In this document: one piece after another, positions 33,352-42,403 of the stretch
How positions within the stretch are numbered: the first letter of the stretch is position 1
Layout: every line of letters starts with the position of its first letter
Assembly: GCF_052056915.1 (NCBI RefSeq)
Contig: NZ_CP195119.1
Location: 2,852,001 to 2,916,000, forward strand
Length of the DNA stretch: 64,000 nt
Source of the DNA: MTP4 sp052056915
GTDB taxonomy: Archaea; Halobacteriota; Methanosarcinia; Methanosarcinales; Methanosarcinaceae
Reading direction: 5' to 3'
Program-made: the position numbers and the translations under genes
Notes under the pieces: model-generated
The model's database searches: none
The model's input: the letters and a program-made list of their open reading frames with translations, nothing else
What the model was told of the DNA's origin: nothing

Positions 33352-35460
33352 TCATTTGTTGACTATTTTTATGTGGTCTTTATCCGGGGCAAAAAGGTCT
33401 CCTCTCTGCCTCATTTTACCTATGTGTTCTTCGGCATGGGCCCTGTCGATACCGCACTCTTTTTGCGCTTCAGCATAGACCTCTTCCAGGGGAGCTTTCC
33501 CATGCGTGTGTCTCTCACTTACTTTTTTGATAATGTCTTTCAGGAGCTTTATCTTGTCCCTCTGGTTCTTGCTTGTGCCTGTCGCAATGATGTCCGCGTC
33601 AAGAGCTCCTGTTTCCGGGTCCACGCCTACGTTCTTCAGGCAGTTCATTACGATTCGGATAGTCCTTCTTGCATCTTCCAGGGTTACCTTATTGCTTAGT
33701 CGGACTCTTGCGCTGGCTTCCGAGAGGCGGACAAGGGCTTCGAGCTGCCTGGCGGTAACAGGCACGGGTGTATTCTTTCCCTCCCCGGTTTTCCTGAGGT
33801 CCGTATAGAAGTTGATCAGGTACTGCCTGGTGTCGTCTTCCATTGCCGGATATACGTTTTTCCGTGCGTATGCGACGTATTTTCGCATGATTTCAGCATC
33901 GATATCAGGTTCTATAACTTCCAGTTCGGCTTCCACGAATCCTTCGCTTATCTCGCAACCGGGAAGTTTTTGCCTTTGTTCGAAGAGTTCCCCTGCGTAA
34001 TGGGACTGGAGGATGTGGGTAGCAATTTTGCTGTCCATGGCGTGGTTCGGAGTATCGAGCAGGACAAATATAAGGTCAAACCGGGAGAGTAGGGCCGGTG
34101 GCATGTTTATCTGCTCTGCCAGGCCTTCATATCGGTCAAAACGTCCATACTTAGGGTTTGCCGCTCCAAGGAGGGCGCAGCGGGACTTCAGAGTTGCGAT
34201 GATCCCTGCCTTGGCTATGCTGATGGTCTGCTGTTCCATTGCCTCGTGCAGGGCACTTTTATCCTCTGTCCGCATCTTGTCCATCTCGTCAACGGCGGCA
34301 ATTCCCATATCTGCCATTACGAGAGCCCCTCCTTCGATGGTCCATCTGCCATCGTTCAGGTCGTCTTTCACGGCAGCAGCTGTCAATCCGCTTGCAGAAG
34401 CACTTCTCCCTGATGCGAACACACCTCTGGGGGAAAGCTTGACCACATAGCGGAGGAGCTGGCTTTTAGCGATACCAGGGTCTCCCACGAGCATCATGTG
34501 GATATCTCCCCTGGTCCTGGAGCCGTCGGGCAGGTTTTTCACGACTCCTGAAAAGAGCTGGAGGGCCAGGGCTTCCTTTATGTCCTCATACCCGTAAATT
34601 GAAGGGGCAATCGAGCCTATGATCTTTCCGTATATCTCCGGGTCCCTGGAAAGTTCCAGGATCTGTTCTTCGTCTTCCTGGGTGATTTCCAGTTCATCAT
34701 AGTCCTTGTCCAGCTTTTCGATAGAGTTTGCCTCAAGGACAAGGTCATAGAAGGTGGACTTCCCGTCCCTGAGGGTACGCTGCCTGGATATCAGGACTCC
34801 ATTTATAAGGACCCGGTCTCCGGGGGTGACATCTCCCGTAAGGTCGTCTTCCGCGTCTACTTCAAGGCTCTGGGGTTGTGAGCCTCCTTTCAGGTTTTCG
34901 GGGGACTCCTGGACCTGGAGTTTCTGGGCATCAACAAAAGTGGATTCTTCAATCAAGACCTTGAAGGGGCCTTTCTTCCCGCAGGTCTCTTCTTCACAGC
35001 CCCCGTAAGGCTCTTCGAATTTGAAGCTGTTTTGCTCCACAAGGGTTATATGTCCACAGCGGAGACACTGGAAAGCGGCTTTTGTGATTCTGGGCCTTAC
35101 TTCTGTGGCTTTCCGTATCATCCCCTCGATTGCAACGAACCTGGCCAGGTGCTTGCTGCGCAGTTCCCGGATTGGGACTCTGTTAGGGACTTTTATAATC
35201 CTTACATGGGCCTGCTCGAAGTCTTTTTCGACGGGGAGGTCAATTTCTTTCAGTGCGGCTTCGGCTGCTTCTACAAGTTCTCCCGGGTGGTCAAGAAACT
35301 CCTTTGAGAGTTCCCTGTCGAACTTCTCTATGTCGGTGAAGTCCACGGTGAGGCTTCTTAAGTCCGGGTACTCGTTTGCAAGCTGGAGGATTTCGTTCCA
35401 GTAATAATCTTTAAAAAATTTCTTTAGCTTTTCGTTCCACTTGCTTTCTGTCTCTGTCAT
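33352..35460 (-). CDS. mcm: Replicative helicase MCM
   Basis: A 702-residue minichromosome maintenance helicase. The N-terminal part (about 1-265) has the helical A domain, a zinc-binding segment (CLRCGH with CEEETCG, about 133-160) and the OB fold. The AAA+ part has Walker A GDPGIAKSQLL near 327, Walker B VDEMDKM near 390, sensor GAANPKYGRFD near 432 and the arginine-finger SRFDLIF near 456. The C-terminus (about 620-700) is the winged-helix domain. Length and order are complete. ATG 35460, minus strand. It could form one operon with DUF424 downstream (gap 176 bases). Confidence 0.97.
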   Translation of the reverse strand: MTETESKWNEKLKKFFKDYYWNEILQLANEYPDLRSLTVDFTDIEKFDRELSKEFLDHPGELVEAAEAALKEIDLPVEKDFEQAHVRIIKVPNRVPIRELRSKHLARFVAIEGMIRKATEVRPRITKAAFQCLRCGHITLVEQNSFKFEEPYGGCEEETCGKKGPFKVLIEESTFVDAQKLQVQESPENLKGGSQPQSLEVDAEDDLTGDVTPGDRVLINGVLISRQRTLRDGKSTFYDLVLEANSIEKLDKDYDELEITQEDEEQILELSRDPEIYGKIIGSIAPSIYGYEDIKEALALQLFSGVVKNLPDGSRTRGDIHMMLVGDPGIAKSQLLRYVVKLSPRGVFASGRSASASGLTAAAVKDDLNDGRWTIEGGALVMADMGIAAVDEMDKMRTEDKSALHEAMEQQTISIAKAGIIATLKSRCALLGAANPKYGRFDRYEGLAEQINMPPALLSRFDLIFVLLDTPNHAMDSKIATHILQSHYAGELFEQRQKLPGCEISEGFVEAELEVIEPDIDAEIMRKYVAYARKNVYPAMEDDTRQYLINFYTDLRKTGEGKNTPVPVTARQLEALVRLSEASARVRLSNKVTLEDARRTIRIVMNCLKNVGVDPETGALDADIIATGTSKNQRDKIKLLKDIIKKVSERHTHGKAPLEEVYAEAQKECGIDRAHAEEHIGKMRQRGDLFAPDKDHIKIVNK

Positions 35461-35607
35461 AATCTTCCCGGATCTGTTGACATCTTAAATATTATCTAGG
35501 ATTTTTGAAAAAATCTTCATTTCCTCAACCAGGCCTCTCCGTTCAAAACAGTTTGCTCAAAAAGCGTTAAAAAAAATGTACATTGAAGCTCCAAATGTAA
35601 GAGAGGC

Positions 35608-36378
35608 TTATTCTGATATGAACTTTTCTATGTCTTCCTCTCCTTCGTTTTCCTGCAGAGAGTCCTGAACGTTTCCGGAGGGGTCGTCGATCTTCCTTTC
35701 GATTTTCCTTACCACTCCCCGCAGGGTCTGGACTTCCCTCGGGGTCAGCCCGGCTCTTCCGAAGATCCTCCTCAGCATAAGGAAAGTCTTGTCCTTTTTG
35801 TGGGGAGGATATTCTATTTCTTCTAAAAGTTCTCCTAAGTGCCCGTACAATAACCGCAGGTCAAACCCTTCCGCAAGGGGGTTTTCCCCGCTTTCAATTC
35901 CGGAAAGTTCGTAAAGCAGCACTGCCACGGCATGGGAGATATTCATTACGGGATATTCTTCCGATGTAGGAACCGTAACAAGCATGTCAAAGCTTTTGAT
36001 TTCCTCGTTCCGGAAACCGTTATCTTCACGCCCGAAGAGGACTGCAACTGTCCCGCTGTAACCTTTGAGCCTCTCCTTGATTTCCGGGGGTGTATAAAGA
36101 GGGAGCCGGATATGTTCTCCTGCCTTCAGACTCGGGATTCCCGTGGTCCCTATGACAAGGTTTGCACCTTTTACTGCTTCTTCGACCGTTGAGGTAATTC
36201 TGGCTCCTTCCAGTACTTCCCTGGCATGAGAAGCCATGGCTCTTGCCTGTCCTTCCAGTTTGCAGGGGTTTACAAGGGCAAGGTCCGAATATCCGAAGTT
36301 TTTCATGGCTCTTGCTACCGAGCCAACGTTTCCCTGGTACATGGGCTCCACAAGCACTACGCGTATTTCAAGTGACAA
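35608..36378 (-). CDS. trmJ: tRNA 2'-O-methyltransferase, TrmJ type
   Basis: A 256-residue SPOUT-class enzyme expected to methylate the 2'-O of nucleotide 32 in tRNA. The three SPOUT motifs are visible: NVGSVARAMKNFG near 16, LFGREDNGFRNEE near 113 and YPVMNISHAVAVLLYEL near 140, the knot that binds SAM. The C-terminal part (about 180-256) is the TrmJ extension ending in an acidic tail. ATG 36378; the ferredoxin gene upstream ends 40 bases before it. Confidence 0.9.
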   Translation of the reverse strand: MSLEIRVVLVEPMYQGNVGSVARAMKNFGYSDLALVNPCKLEGQARAMASHAREVLEGARITSTVEEAVKGANLVIGTTGIPSLKAGEHIRLPLYTPPEIKERLKGYSGTVAVLFGREDNGFRNEEIKSFDMLVTVPTSEEYPVMNISHAVAVLLYELSGIESGENPLAEGFDLRLLYGHLGELLEEIEYPPHKKDKTFLMLRRIFGRAGLTPREVQTLRGVVRKIERKIDDPSGNVQDSLQENEGEEDIEKFISE

Positions 36379-36418
36379 GGTTTCTCAAATCCTGACTGCG
36401 CTTTTTTGGTTTTAAAAA

Positions 36419-36616
36419 TCAGTTCACGAGGGTAATTGCGTCTTCCATGCAGACTGTTGTGCACATTCTGCAGCCCAGGCAGTATGAGGCATCTTTTACG
36501 ACGCAGACTTTTTTCCCGTTTTTTTCTTCGATGGAATAAACCCTCGGGCCTTTCGGGCAGGCGGCTTTGCATGCCCCGCAGCCTGTACATTTCTCTTCAT
36601 CAATATAAATCTTCAT
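36419..36616 (-). CDS. Small 2[4Fe-4S] ferredoxin-like protein
   Basis: A 65-residue protein with two cluster motifs, CTGCGACKAACPKG (about 11-24) and CLGCRMCTTVCMED (about 47-60); the second has Met where Pro is usual. It starts MKIYIDEEK. A cytoplasmic electron carrier or a subunit that docks on a larger enzyme. ATG 36616, minus strand; same direction as trmJ. Confidence 0.9.
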   Translation of the reverse strand: MKIYIDEEKCTGCGACKAACPKGPRVYSIEEKNGKKVCVVKDASYCLGCRMCTTVCMEDAITLVN

Positions 36617-36719
36617 ATGGCTATTTCTCTTCGGGAGATTTGTTGTTCTTGATAAGCAGATAGGTCCTTTCCCTTAATAGTATAATTTACGTTATCCTTC
36701 GGTTATTTATTTTTATTCC

Positions 36720-36897
36720 GGCTCTTCGCTGTTTCGTATGGGTAGATATTAATTGTGCAGCTAGGAAATGACCCGGCTGAAATGACAAATGTCTATCTTG
36801 TGCGTTATTTTTTCCTCAGAAATGCTTCTACATATTGCCTACGTCTTTCTCACATTAGGAAGTGGGTATGAATGCCCACTAGAAACAGCGAAGAGCC
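36720..36897. mobile_element. 178-bp MITE-like element with GGCTCTTCGC termini
   Basis: GGCTCTTCGCTGTTTC at 36720-36735 is repeated inverted as GAAACAGCGAAGAGCC at 36882-36897, a perfect 16-bp pair with partial extension inward (TATGGGT / GCCCACTA). The interior has no frame. Termini beginning GGCTCTTC are typical of ISL3-family insertion sequences (family knowledge), so this looks like a miniature, non-autonomous derivative. The 8-base flanks (TTTATTCC left, TTATCAAT right) are not an exact target duplication. Confidence 0.6.
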
Positions 36898-36941
36898 TTA
36901 TCAATTATTACATTAGTTTTGAGTTCTTAATCAGGTCATAG

Positions 36942-36955
36942 CCTTAAATATAACT
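36942..36955 (+). promoter_or_regulatory. Likely promoter of the rubrerythrin-like gene
   Basis: CCTTAAATATAACT is a good BRE/TATA match, about 115 bases before the ATG at 37059. The gap 36617-37058 otherwise contains the MITE-like element and AT-rich DNA. Confidence 0.45.
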
Positions 36956-37058
36956 TGACCTAAGAACCGATGGAGTTTTATAAGCTAATATCCGGAGATA
37001 GATTAACATATATGTCTTAAAAGCGAATACGTTTTAGTTAATCTGGAAGTGGTATTTT

Positions 37059-37442
37059 ATGAGTCTTGAAAAGATCTTACAGGACACGTTTAAAGGGGAG
37101 ACGACTGAAGTCGGATGGTATCTTGCAATGTCCAAAGTTGCGGAACAGGAAGGGTTTGCGGATGTTGCGGTCTATCTCCGCCAGATCGCAATGGATGAAG
37201 CCTGGCACGCAACCGAGGTCGCAGAAATCCTGGGCCTGGTCAAAGGGTCTACCGTAGAAAACCTCGAAATGATGCTCGAGGGAGAAAGCAAAGCTGAGAT
37301 AGAAAAGGCTGAAGCCGCGGAAATTGCCCGGAAGGAAGGCAACACGAGGGCTGCTCTCTTCTTTGAACGCGCTTCCCTGGATGAAGCCCGCCATAAGGCA
37401 GGCCTTAAGGGTTTCCTGAAGCGGTTGAAAGAGCAGCAGTGA
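37059..37442 (+). CDS. Rubrerythrin-like ferritin-fold protein without rubredoxin domain
   Basis: A 127-residue four-helix protein with diiron-site residues: Glu in GETTEVGWY near 14, EAWHATE near 46, EGNTRAA near 92 and DEARHKAG near 108. It lacks the C-terminal rubredoxin domain (no CxxC). The family detoxifies peroxide or stores iron in anaerobes. ATG 37059 with GGAAGTGG upstream. It stands alone with a terminator behind it. Confidence 0.88.
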   Translation: MSLEKILQDTFKGETTEVGWYLAMSKVAEQEGFADVAVYLRQIAMDEAWHATEVAEILGLVKGSTVENLEMMLEGESKAEIEKAEAAEIARKEGNTRAALFFERASLDEARHKAGLKGFLKRLKEQQ

Positions 37443-37454
37443 ACTACTGAAAAC

Positions 37455-37490
37455 GGGTCTTTAGACCCTTTCCTTTCTCTTTTCTTTTTC
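37455..37490 (+). terminator. Terminator after the rubrerythrin-like gene
   Basis: GGGTC (37455-37459) pairs with GACCC (37464-37468) across TTTA, followed by TTTCCTTTCTCTTTTC. It begins 13 bases after the stop codon. Confidence 0.7.
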
Positions 37491-37815
37491 CTTCTCTTTT
37501 CTTTGGGCTTTTATGCACTCATTTTTAGGGTTCACGCATTGTATACAGACAATTTATATTATCCGGATCATATCTGAGTATATCGGGTTATTGTCCGGTA
37601 AATTGACTGGATTGGTGCCGGTACACCGGGGGTACGTTGCCGGATAGGTAGGGGGTTGCTGCTGGATTCGGGTATTTTTCCCGGGAAATGAAGGTCTCAT
37701 GCCTGGCTATCGATTTCCGATGTCGGATTTCTGATTTGTCGATTATTGCTTGACCGGTTATCAATTGGTTCAGACGATGTCTTAACAGAAACGGATTTTA
37801 GGAGATGTGTAAAGC
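37491..37815. other. Intergenic region before the sulfite reductase gene
   Basis: No gene is seen. CAATTTATATTATCC near 37550 is a TATA candidate; downstream the DNA is rich in CCGG words (TTGTCCGG, GTGCCGGTACACCGG, TTGCCGG) that could fold in a leader RNA. AGGAGATGTG sits just before the ATG at 37816. Confidence 0.35.
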
Positions 37816-38475
37816 ATGAAAGGAGATATTCCTGAGAAAGGTGCGATTGTGCAAAGAGACGGGGAAACTTATGCAATTGCTCCTCATATTCCGGGGGGAA
37901 TCGTGTACCCGGAGACTCTTCGAAAGATTGCGGATATTGCAGAGAAATACGGGGCTGCAGCCCTGAAACTCACTTCTGCCCAGCGGGTTGCCATCGTCGG
38001 GTTAAAAGAGGAAGATCTGGATGCGGCATGGGGAGAACTGGACATGAAGCCCGGGGCTGCCATCGGGCTTTGCGTGCGGAGCGTCAAGCTCTGTCCCGGA
38101 ACAACATTCTGCAAGCGAGGTAAACAGGATGCTGTGGGGCTTGGCCTGAAACTCGATGAAAAGTACCACGGTATGGAACTGCCTTCAAAGTTTAAGATGG
38201 CAGTCTCCGGCTGTCCGAATTCCTGTTCCGAACCTGCCATCAAAGACCTGGGAATAATGGGTACGGCAAAAGGCTACACTCTTATGGTGGGGGGTAGTGC
38301 AGGCCCGAGCCCTCGGATCGGTGATGTAGTGGCAAAGGGCCTGTCTGAGGAAGAGGTTCTGGAACTTGTGGAAATAATTATTAATTTCTACAAAGGTTAC
38401 GGAAAGGTCAAAAGGCTCGGCAAGGTCATAGATGAAATAGGGCTTGATAAATTTAAGGAAGAGATAGGGCTTTAA
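37816..38475 (+). CDS. Small siroheme sulfite reductase (low-mass assimilatory type)
   Basis: A 219-residue one-domain member of the nitrite/sulfite reductase family. It contains the half-repeat TSAQRVAIVGLKEEDL and the four cysteines that hold the coupled [4Fe-4S]-siroheme: CPGTTFC (CX5C, about 94-100) and SGCPNSC (CX3C, about 133-137). The size, about 23 kDa, equals the low-molecular-mass sulfite reductase described from Methanosarcina barkeri (P590). It lacks the ferredoxin insert of Dsr-type and Fsr-type enzymes. Physiological substrate in this organism is uncertain. ATG 37816. Confidence 0.88.
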   Translation: MKGDIPEKGAIVQRDGETYAIAPHIPGGIVYPETLRKIADIAEKYGAAALKLTSAQRVAIVGLKEEDLDAAWGELDMKPGAAIGLCVRSVKLCPGTTFCKRGKQDAVGLGLKLDEKYHGMELPSKFKMAVSGCPNSCSEPAIKDLGIMGTAKGYTLMVGGSAGPSPRIGDVVAKGLSEEEVLELVEIIINFYKGYGKVKRLGKVIDEIGLDKFKEEIGL

Positions 38476-38988
38476 TCCGGGAAGAATTTTTAATATATTC
38501 TCCCTTCTATATTATACCCTGTCTGGCAATTTACTTCTTTTTTTATTTTTTCCAGCTCTTTGTATTCTTCTCAATTTTCTCCATTCAGTTCTCTATTTTC
38601 TCCGTCCGCTCAGAAGTTTTTCATCATTTCCAATATATTATATTTAAGCAAATTTCATTCATTCTCTATTATATTTACCACACTTTCATAACTAATATAT
38701 TATATTTATCATAATTTATATTTGCTTTTTTCCTTCCACTTCTCTTCTCTTTTGTTAACGGGAACCTCAATTTTTAGGCTCCCGAAGGCTTTTCGATCTA
38801 TGAAAAGTTAAAGATAACGTTTAAATATAATAGATACAAAGACTAAACAAACCTTATGCAGACAGTCGCTACGGCAGTCTCTCGATCTTTAATGTTATTT
38901 ATTTCCTGTAACAGCGATTATAATTCTAAAAACCAGTATCAGTTTTCAGTTTTTGACCCATACATAGGAGGAATAAATTATTAGTGAG
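38476..38988 (+). promoter_or_regulatory. hdrED upstream region
   Basis: No gene is seen in this 513-base gap. It has several AT-rich TATA-like tracts (ATATATTATATTTA words from 38636 to 38715). TTTAAATATAATAG at 38820-38833, following AAAGATAACG, is the best BRE/TATA candidate and would give a leader of about 130 bases before hdrE. AGGAGGA at 38966-38972 is the ribosome site. Confidence 0.5.
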
Positions 38989-39783
38989 ATGGCATATTTT
39001 TCTGGACTTTCGGATGCTCTCAGGATCACGTTTGTCCAGATGATGATAGTCAGTTTTATCGCCATGGTGATTTTCGTATACGGCATGATCATTAACTTAC
39101 AGAAATGGGGTGCCGGTGTCACAGGCTATGCTCTTGAACCCGAAGCCGGGAGCAAGGGAAGTGCGATCCGGTTCTTAAAGACCTGGTGGAAACAGGTAAC
39201 GGAAGAATCCCATCATGGACACGGAAAACCCATTCTCGAGATCCTTGTCCTTGATATCCTCTTCCAGAGGAGAATTCTCAAAAGGAGCCCTGTCCGCTGG
39301 TTCATGCACTTTACGATTTTCGTTGGTTGGATGACCCTTTTCGCCATGTCGGGTATGATGTTTGCAGTGGAAATGGCAGAAAGGTTTATTGAGCTGCCTT
39401 TCACCGCCGAAATGTTCAGGGAATTCCTTCAGCTCCCGAACGACATTTTCGGGTACATCCTGCTTGTCGGTGTGGTAATTGCAATTGTCAGGAGACTCTT
39501 TATCAAGGAAGTCAGAGAAGCTTCCATCATGTATGACTGGGTCCTTATTGGAGTCGTCTTCATTGTCACCGTTTCCGGTTTCGTCGCTGACGGGATCAGG
39601 ACTGGAGACATCGTCTGGAATATTGGCATGTCCGGGGAGACCGCAATGGCATATGCCCCTCCTGCAGCACTCTTCCATTCCGTGATTTCCCTGCTCTTTT
39701 GTATCGCTTTTATCCCCTATTCAAAATACATCCATATAATAGCCACTCCACTTGCGATTCTCGCAAATAAGGGAGGAGAATAA
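38989..39783 (+). CDS. hdrE: Heterodisulfide reductase, cytochrome b subunit
   Basis: A 264-residue membrane cytochrome b that takes electrons from methanophenazine and passes them to HdrD. About five helices; candidate haem ligands are His in WFMHFTIFVGWM near 104 and HSVISLLFCIAFIPY near 232, among others. ATG 38989 is taken as the start, but the ribosome site AGGAGGA is 16 bases away. In-frame ATT at 38980 would have a normal 7-base spacing and would add three residues (ISE). hdrD follows one base after the stop. Confidence 0.94.
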   Translation: MAYFSGLSDALRITFVQMMIVSFIAMVIFVYGMIINLQKWGAGVTGYALEPEAGSKGSAIRFLKTWWKQVTEESHHGHGKPILEILVLDILFQRRILKRSPVRWFMHFTIFVGWMTLFAMSGMMFAVEMAERFIELPFTAEMFREFLQLPNDIFGYILLVGVVIAIVRRLFIKEVREASIMYDWVLIGVVFIVTVSGFVADGIRTGDIVWNIGMSGETAMAYAPPAALFHSVISLLFCIAFIPYSKYIHIIATPLAILANKGGE

Positions 39784-39784
39784 A

Positions 39785-41041
39785 ATGGCAAAAAAACAAC
39801 CCTCAATAGACACCAAAAACCTTACCGCAGTCCAGCTCATGGAGCTTGACTCCTGTACACGCTGCGGAGAATGTGTCAAATGGTGTCCAACTTACGCCGC
39901 TTCCGGCCAGAAACCGGGCCTTGCCCCCAGGGACAAGATCCTGCGCTGGAGGGAGTTTATGAACAAGTCCTACGGGGTCAAGGCAAAGCTCTTTGGACCT
40001 GCGGAAATCTCCGGCGCCGAACTCGAAGAGTTCAAGGACGACGTCCACGGCTGTACCACCTGCGGTATCTGTGCAACTGTCTGTGAGTCCGGGATCAACA
40101 CCGTGGAAATCTGGGAATCTCTCCGTGCAAACCTCGTGAAGAAAGGCATCGGTCCTTACGGGAAACAGAGCATGTTCCCGAAGCTTGTCAACCAGTACAA
40201 TAACCCCTACCTGGCAGCTCCCGAAGACCGCCTCAAATGGATTCCTGACGATGTCAAGATTGCAGAAAAGGCAAATATTCTCTACTTCGGAGGCTGTACC
40301 GCCGAACTCAGGCAGACTAAACTCGCTGTTGCGACCGCCAGGGTGCTTAACAAGCTGGGCATTGAATTCACCATGCTCGGGGAAGAGGAATGGTGCTGTG
40401 GTTCAGCCATGATCAGGACCGGACAGCCCCATATTGAAGACATTTCACGCAGGGTTGCCGAGCACAACGTGAATGCAATCAAGGCTAAGGGTGCAACAAA
40501 GGTCCTTTATGCCTGTGCAGGTTGCTTCCGTGCCTCGAAGGTAGACTGGCCGAGACAGCTCGGGGAAGAACTGCCCTTCGAAGTTATCCATATCACCGAA
40601 TTCCTGGCAGACCTTGTCAAGAAAGGCCAGATCAAATGGGAAAAATCCATTGATAAGGCCATTACCTACCACGACCCCTGCCACCTGGGCCGCCACGTAG
40701 GCGTATACGACGCCCCAAGATATGTGCTTGAAAACATTCCAGGTGTCAAGTTCGTTGAAATGGACAGGGTTAAGGAATTCCAGCGTTGCTGTGGAGCTGG
40801 CGGTGGTGTGAAAGCAGGTATCCCGGACCTCGCTCTGGGAGTTGCCGAAACCCGTGTAGAGGACGCTCTTGCAACTCATGCAGATATCCTCTCAAGCGCC
40901 TGCCCGTTCTGTAAGAGGAACCTTCAGGATGGAACAGATTCCCTCAATGAAAAGAACACACCGGGCGCAGACAAGCTGGAAGTCGAGGACATTATTGTCC
41001 TTGTCGCAGAAGCTCTCGGGCTCGAAGTTATAGGGGATTAA
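39785..41041 (+). CDS. hdrD: Heterodisulfide reductase, catalytic subunit
   Basis: A 418-residue subunit that reduces CoM-S-S-CoB to the two thiols, the last step of methanogenesis. Near the N-terminus two [4Fe-4S] motifs: CTRCGECVKWCP and CTTCGICATVCE. The rest is two CCG domains: GGCTAEL...WCCGSA...CAGC and DPCHLG...RCCGAGGG...CPFC, which bind the special [4Fe-4S] centres where the disulfide is cleaved. ATG 39785 with GGGAGGAG before it; a longer frame from 39752 overlaps hdrE and is not favoured. Confidence 0.96.
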   Translation: MAKKQPSIDTKNLTAVQLMELDSCTRCGECVKWCPTYAASGQKPGLAPRDKILRWREFMNKSYGVKAKLFGPAEISGAELEEFKDDVHGCTTCGICATVCESGINTVEIWESLRANLVKKGIGPYGKQSMFPKLVNQYNNPYLAAPEDRLKWIPDDVKIAEKANILYFGGCTAELRQTKLAVATARVLNKLGIEFTMLGEEEWCCGSAMIRTGQPHIEDISRRVAEHNVNAIKAKGATKVLYACAGCFRASKVDWPRQLGEELPFEVIHITEFLADLVKKGQIKWEKSIDKAITYHDPCHLGRHVGVYDAPRYVLENIPGVKFVEMDRVKEFQRCCGAGGGVKAGIPDLALGVAETRVEDALATHADILSSACPFCKRNLQDGTDSLNEKNTPGADKLEVEDIIVLVAEALGLEVIGD

Positions 41042-41080
41042 ACCTTTAATGGTTTAATTTCCTTTTTTCTTTCCTTATTT
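41037..41080 (+). terminator. Terminator after hdrD
   Basis: TAAACC and GGTTTA pair across TTTAAT directly at the hdrD stop codon, followed by ATTTCCTTTTTTCTTTCC. The stem is short but the T-rich tail is clear. Confidence 0.55.
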
Positions 41081-41154
41081 TCATGTTTGATTTCCCTGCC
41101 TGTCTTTGATTTTATGGGTAGGTATAAATACTGTCAAAATCTCATGATCAATAT

Positions 41155-41790
41155 ATGCAAATCCCTTACGAATTCCTGGGTAAAGTGTTCATATTCCTGG
41201 CACTCCTGGCTTTATGCGGGACACTGTTTGCGCTTCTTGTAGGTGCGTATTCTTTTAATAAACGCAGGATTCTTTTTCCGAGTTTTACACTTTTCACGCT
41301 CTACCTTTTCTATTCTCCCTCCAAGTGGATATGCAGGGTCTTTCGAATCCGGGAAACCCTTGTTGATGATATCCTTATCGATGTCCGGAATGCGATGATG
41401 CTGGATGATTTCGTGCATACGAAGGAGGGGAGGGTTGTCCTGCTGCCGCAGTGTATGCGCCACCCGAATTGTAAGGCAAGGTGTGACCCCGTGCACGGGT
41501 ATGAATGCAAGCGCTGCGGGCTTTGCGATATTGCAAAGATTTGTGAAGCCGGTGACGAGTACGGGTTTAAAGTATTCGTAATCCCCGGAAGCAGTTTTGT
41601 CAAAAAGATCTTCAAGGAATACAGGCCCCGGGCCTGCCTTGGCGTTGCCTGCTACAATGAGCTTGCAGAAGATATGCAGGAAGTATCTTTTGTTCCTGTG
41701 CAGGGGGTTCTTCTCCTTCGGGACGGTTGCTTCAACACCGAAGCTAACGTTGAAGAAATTATCAGAAAAATGGAGATGTGCGATGTATAA
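41155..41790 (+). CDS. DUF116 family protein (1)
   Basis: A 211-residue protein with a membrane helix near the N-terminus (about 8-32) and a second hydrophobic stretch (about 42-58). The DUF116 domain contains LPQCMRHPNCKARCDPVHGY followed by CKRCGLCDIAKIC, then VFVIPGSSFVKKI and VACYNEL. The many cysteines suggest a metal or Fe-S site, but the family has no known function. Its stop overlaps the start of a second DUF116 gene by eight bases, so the two are made together. Confidence 0.88.
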   Translation: MQIPYEFLGKVFIFLALLALCGTLFALLVGAYSFNKRRILFPSFTLFTLYLFYSPSKWICRVFRIRETLVDDILIDVRNAMMLDDFVHTKEGRVVLLPQCMRHPNCKARCDPVHGYECKRCGLCDIAKICEAGDEYGFKVFVIPGSSFVKKIFKEYRPRACLGVACYNELAEDMQEVSFVPVQGVLLLRDGCFNTEANVEEIIRKMEMCDV

Positions 41791-42403
41791 TCTTATAGGA
41801 AAAGTCCTGTTCTTTTCCATAATTTTTTCGGTTTTTATCTCGTCGACCGCACTTATGGTAAGCCGGATCAGCCTGAACAGGCATGTATGGCTGGCAGGCT
41901 TTTTTGCGAATGTGCTTGACTTTTTCTATCTTCCACTCAGGCATCTTTTTGTTAAGTTTTCGGATTCCAGGACACTGGACAAATGGATGGCTTCTCTGAA
42001 AAACATGGCTCATAAATCAGCTTTTGCAAAAACCAGAAAACGGATTATTCTTGCTCCCCACTGCATGCGGGCTCTTGACTGCCCCGCTCATTCCACGAGG
42101 GAAGGTATCCAGTGCAAGTCCTGTGGAAAATGCGTGTTTACCCGGCTGAAAAAAGATTCGGAAGCAAACGGATACAGGCTTTTTATCCTGACAGGGTCTT
42201 CTTTTGTCAAACGCATCCTGCAGATGGAAAAAGCTGATGGGGTGCTCCTTATTGCCTGTGATTACGAACTCAATAAAGTTATGCGCGCTATCAAAGGTAA
42301 AAAAGTTGTGACCTACGGGGTCCCGATGGAAAGAGACGGTTGCTTCGGAACAGAAGTGGATTATCAAAAGGTCCTGGATGCTTTTGAAACTTTCAAGTAC
42401 TGA
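41783..42403 (+). CDS. DUF116 family protein (2)
   Basis: A 206-residue paralogue of the previous gene: N-terminal membrane helix (LIGKVLFFSIIFSVFI), then LAPHCMRALDCPAHSTREG, CKSCGKCVFTRL and FILTGSSFVKRI. It keeps the CMR and CxxCGxC parts but has lost some cysteines (RCDPVHG becomes STREGI). ATG 41783 overlaps the upstream stop (ATGTATAA), and the frame upstream of this point is only open by chance. A pair of differing paralogues in overlap suggests a hetero-oligomer. Confidence 0.88.
   Translation: MYNLIGKVLFFSIIFSVFISSTALMVSRISLNRHVWLAGFFANVLDFFYLPLRHLFVKFSDSRTLDKWMASLKNMAHKSAFAKTRKRIILAPHCMRALDCPAHSTREGIQCKSCGKCVFTRLKKDSEANGYRLFILTGSSFVKRILQMEKADGVLLIACDYELNKVMRAIKGKKVVTYGVPMERDGCFGTEVDYQKVLDAFETFKY

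Noticed and set aside
41597..41782. N-terminal extension of the second DUF116 protein
   Set aside because: These 62 codons lie inside the first DUF116 gene in another frame and precede a proper membrane-helix start at 41783.
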